Shown: in pieces, positions 63,098-64,000 of the stretch | Layout: every line of letters starts with the position of its first letter | How positions within the stretch are numbered: position 1 is the first letter of the stretch | Source of the DNA: Gammaproteobacteria bacterium | Lineage (GTDB): Bacteria; Pseudomonadota; Gammaproteobacteria; Pseudomonadales; Azotimanducaceae | Assembly: GCA_021773555.1 (NCBI GenBank) | Contig: JAJFKA010000113.1 | Span: 1-64,000 of the forward strand | DNA: 64,000 bases | Direction of reading: 5' to 3' | The notes under the pieces: model-generated | Seen by the model: the letters and a program-made list of their open reading frames with translations, nothing else | Told to the model about the DNA's origin: nothing | The model's database searches: none | Made by a program: the position numbers and the translations under genes

Positions 63098-64000
63098 ATG
63101 AATAATAAGAGAATTGATGGCAGGCTGGGATTTCCCGAAAGCCACGGGCTTTACGATCCGGCCAACGAAAAAGATTCCTGTGGAGTAGGCTTCGTCGCGC
63201 ACATAAAAGGTGTCGCGAGTCATGAGATATTGCAGGACGCCTATCATGTGAATTCTCGTATGGACCATCGGGGTGGCTGCGGGTTTGAGGAAAACACTGG
63301 CGATGGAGCCGGCATCCTGACTTCAATGCCACACTCCTTTTTCAAGAAGATTTCAGACATGCTCGGTATTGAATTGCCAGCGCCGGGAAGATATGCCGTG
63401 GGTAACCTGTTCCTTCCGCAACTGGAAAGCGAACGTGTTGTGTGCCGTGAGGTCATACAGCGGATTATCTTTGAAGAAGGTCAGATTTTTCTGGGTTTCC
63501 GCGCTGTGCCCACAGACCCGGACAAAGCAGATGTCGGACCAGCCGCGAGGGCGGCCATGCCGGAAATAGAACAGCTGTTCGTCGCGTCCGGTATTGATGC
63601 TGGCACAACTGATCCTGAAGGCGCATTCGATCGTGCCCTTTACATTATCCGCAAGCGCATGATGGAAGAACTGCGCCGAAACTCTGAGCTGACGCAACCT
63701 CAGATGCTGTATGCCTGCAGCCTGTCTCCGAAGGTAATTGTTTTCAAAGGCATGCTGACCCCAGGCCAGCTCTTTCCTTTTTACTGTGATCTTGAAGACG
63801 AGCGCTACGAGAGCCATCTGGCTATGGTGCATTCACGCTTCAGCACCAATACATTCCCCTCCTGGGATCGGGCGCAACCCAATCGGTACATGAGTCATAA
63901 CGGCGAAATCAACACCCTGCGAGGCAACAAGAATATGATGACGGCTCGCCAGGGTGTCGTTTCCTCGGAGCTTTTTGGCGACGACCTCAGTAAGTTGTTC
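63098..64000 (+). CDS. gltB: glutamate synthase large subunit (partial, runs off window)
   Basis: The first 301 codons of GltB, open to the window end. The Ntn amidotransferase nucleophile is C28 (KDSCGVGFVAH) after a short propeptide, followed by NSRMDHRGGCGFEENTGDGAGIL. A fragment of the GATase type-II domain is thus visible; the FMN-binding and central domains lie beyond the window. It converts glutamine and 2-oxoglutarate to two glutamates. The ATG has a purine-rich AAAGAGAGAG upstream. Confidence 0.93.
   Translation, partial: MNNKRIDGRLGFPESHGLYDPANEKDSCGVGFVAHIKGVASHEILQDAYHVNSRMDHRGGCGFEENTGDGAGILTSMPHSFFKKISDMLGIELPAPGRYAVGNLFLPQLESERVVCREVIQRIIFEEGQIFLGFRAVPTDPDKADVGPAARAAMPEIEQLFVASGIDAGTTDPEGAFDRALYIIRKRMMEELRRNSELTQPQMLYACSLSPKVIVFKGMLTPGQLFPFYCDLEDERYESHLAMVHSRFSTNTFPSWDRAQPNRYMSHNGEINTLRGNKNMMTARQGVVSSELFGDDLSKLF

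Noticed and set aside
62829-63332. A 167-codon minus-strand frame over the gltB leader and start
   Set aside because: gltB is certain from its N-terminal cysteine motif. The reverse frame shows no motif.
63353-63832. A 159-codon minus-strand frame within gltB
   Set aside because: Antisense of a clearly coding region.
1-64000. CRISPR arrays, tRNA or rRNA genes, prophage or integron attC sites
   Set aside because: No regularly spaced direct repeats, cloverleaf-like segments, phage genes or integrase were seen. The MITE palindromes are not attC sites because they have terminal repeats and target duplications and no integron context.

Overview
The window looks like a chromosomal segment of a free-living, probably aquatic, gammaproteobacterium. 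This is inferred from gene content: Syd, SrkA, NudC, FabA, HemJ, a ModABC cassette, Kdo-kinase-like and PlsC-like envelope genes, RND efflux and TolC. The DNA is gene-dense. Operons often overlap by 4 bases, and several convergent gene pairs overlap at their 3' ends. No rRNA, tRNA, CRISPR array, prophage or complete insertion sequence was seen. Three small non-autonomous transposon-like elements are present.

Layout. 1-2.6 kb: minus-strand operon of a Zn alcohol dehydrogenase, a luciferase-like oxidoreductase and a PaaI-type thioesterase. 2.8-7.3 kb: MoxR ATPase, DUF58 protein and transglutaminase membrane protein, split by a 243-bp MITE-like element at the moxR stop codon. 7.3-15.1 kb: transporters and small enzymes, including FabA and an Ldh-family dehydrogenase. 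15.4-19.5 kb: RND efflux pump. 19.6-23.5 kb: NUDIX hydrolase, a single-domain sugar-phosphate isomerase, and a folate one-carbon pair made of an MTD1-like methylene-THF dehydrogenase and FchA. 23.5-26.6 kb: cobalt-type nitrile hydratase operon and a transporter. 26.7-32.4 kb: PPOX-fold protein, TPR sulfotransferase, PCu(A)C, methyltransferase, Kdo-kinase-like protein, PurN and Prs.

32.4-36.1 kb holds the most interesting feature. An IS4-like MITE is followed by a promoter, a 21-codon leader peptide rich in Ile codons, mutually exclusive antiterminator and terminator hairpins, and ileS. This is a textbook-shaped transcription attenuator in front of an isoleucyl-tRNA synthetase gene. 36.2-42.3 kb: hybrid histidine kinase, amidase, TolC-like protein and DegS-like protease. 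42.4-48.7 kb: small proteins, ComF, NudC, ModABC and SrkA. 48.7-51.8 kb: acyltransferase, GNAT, TauE and HemJ. 51.9-53.9 kb: an EF-hand, ECF sigma, anti-sigma-like and Spy-like metal-sensor module. 53.9-61.5 kb: Syd, AroA, START protein, Ogt, Ada-AlkA, PMI-like protein, SGNH hydrolase and Mdh. 61.5 kb: the second copy of the IS4-like MITE, directly upstream of mdh. 61.9-64.0 kb: an AAA ATPase, a long structured leader, and the 5' part of gltB, which runs off the window.

All functional calls rest on motifs and family resemblance read by eye. No database search was run.
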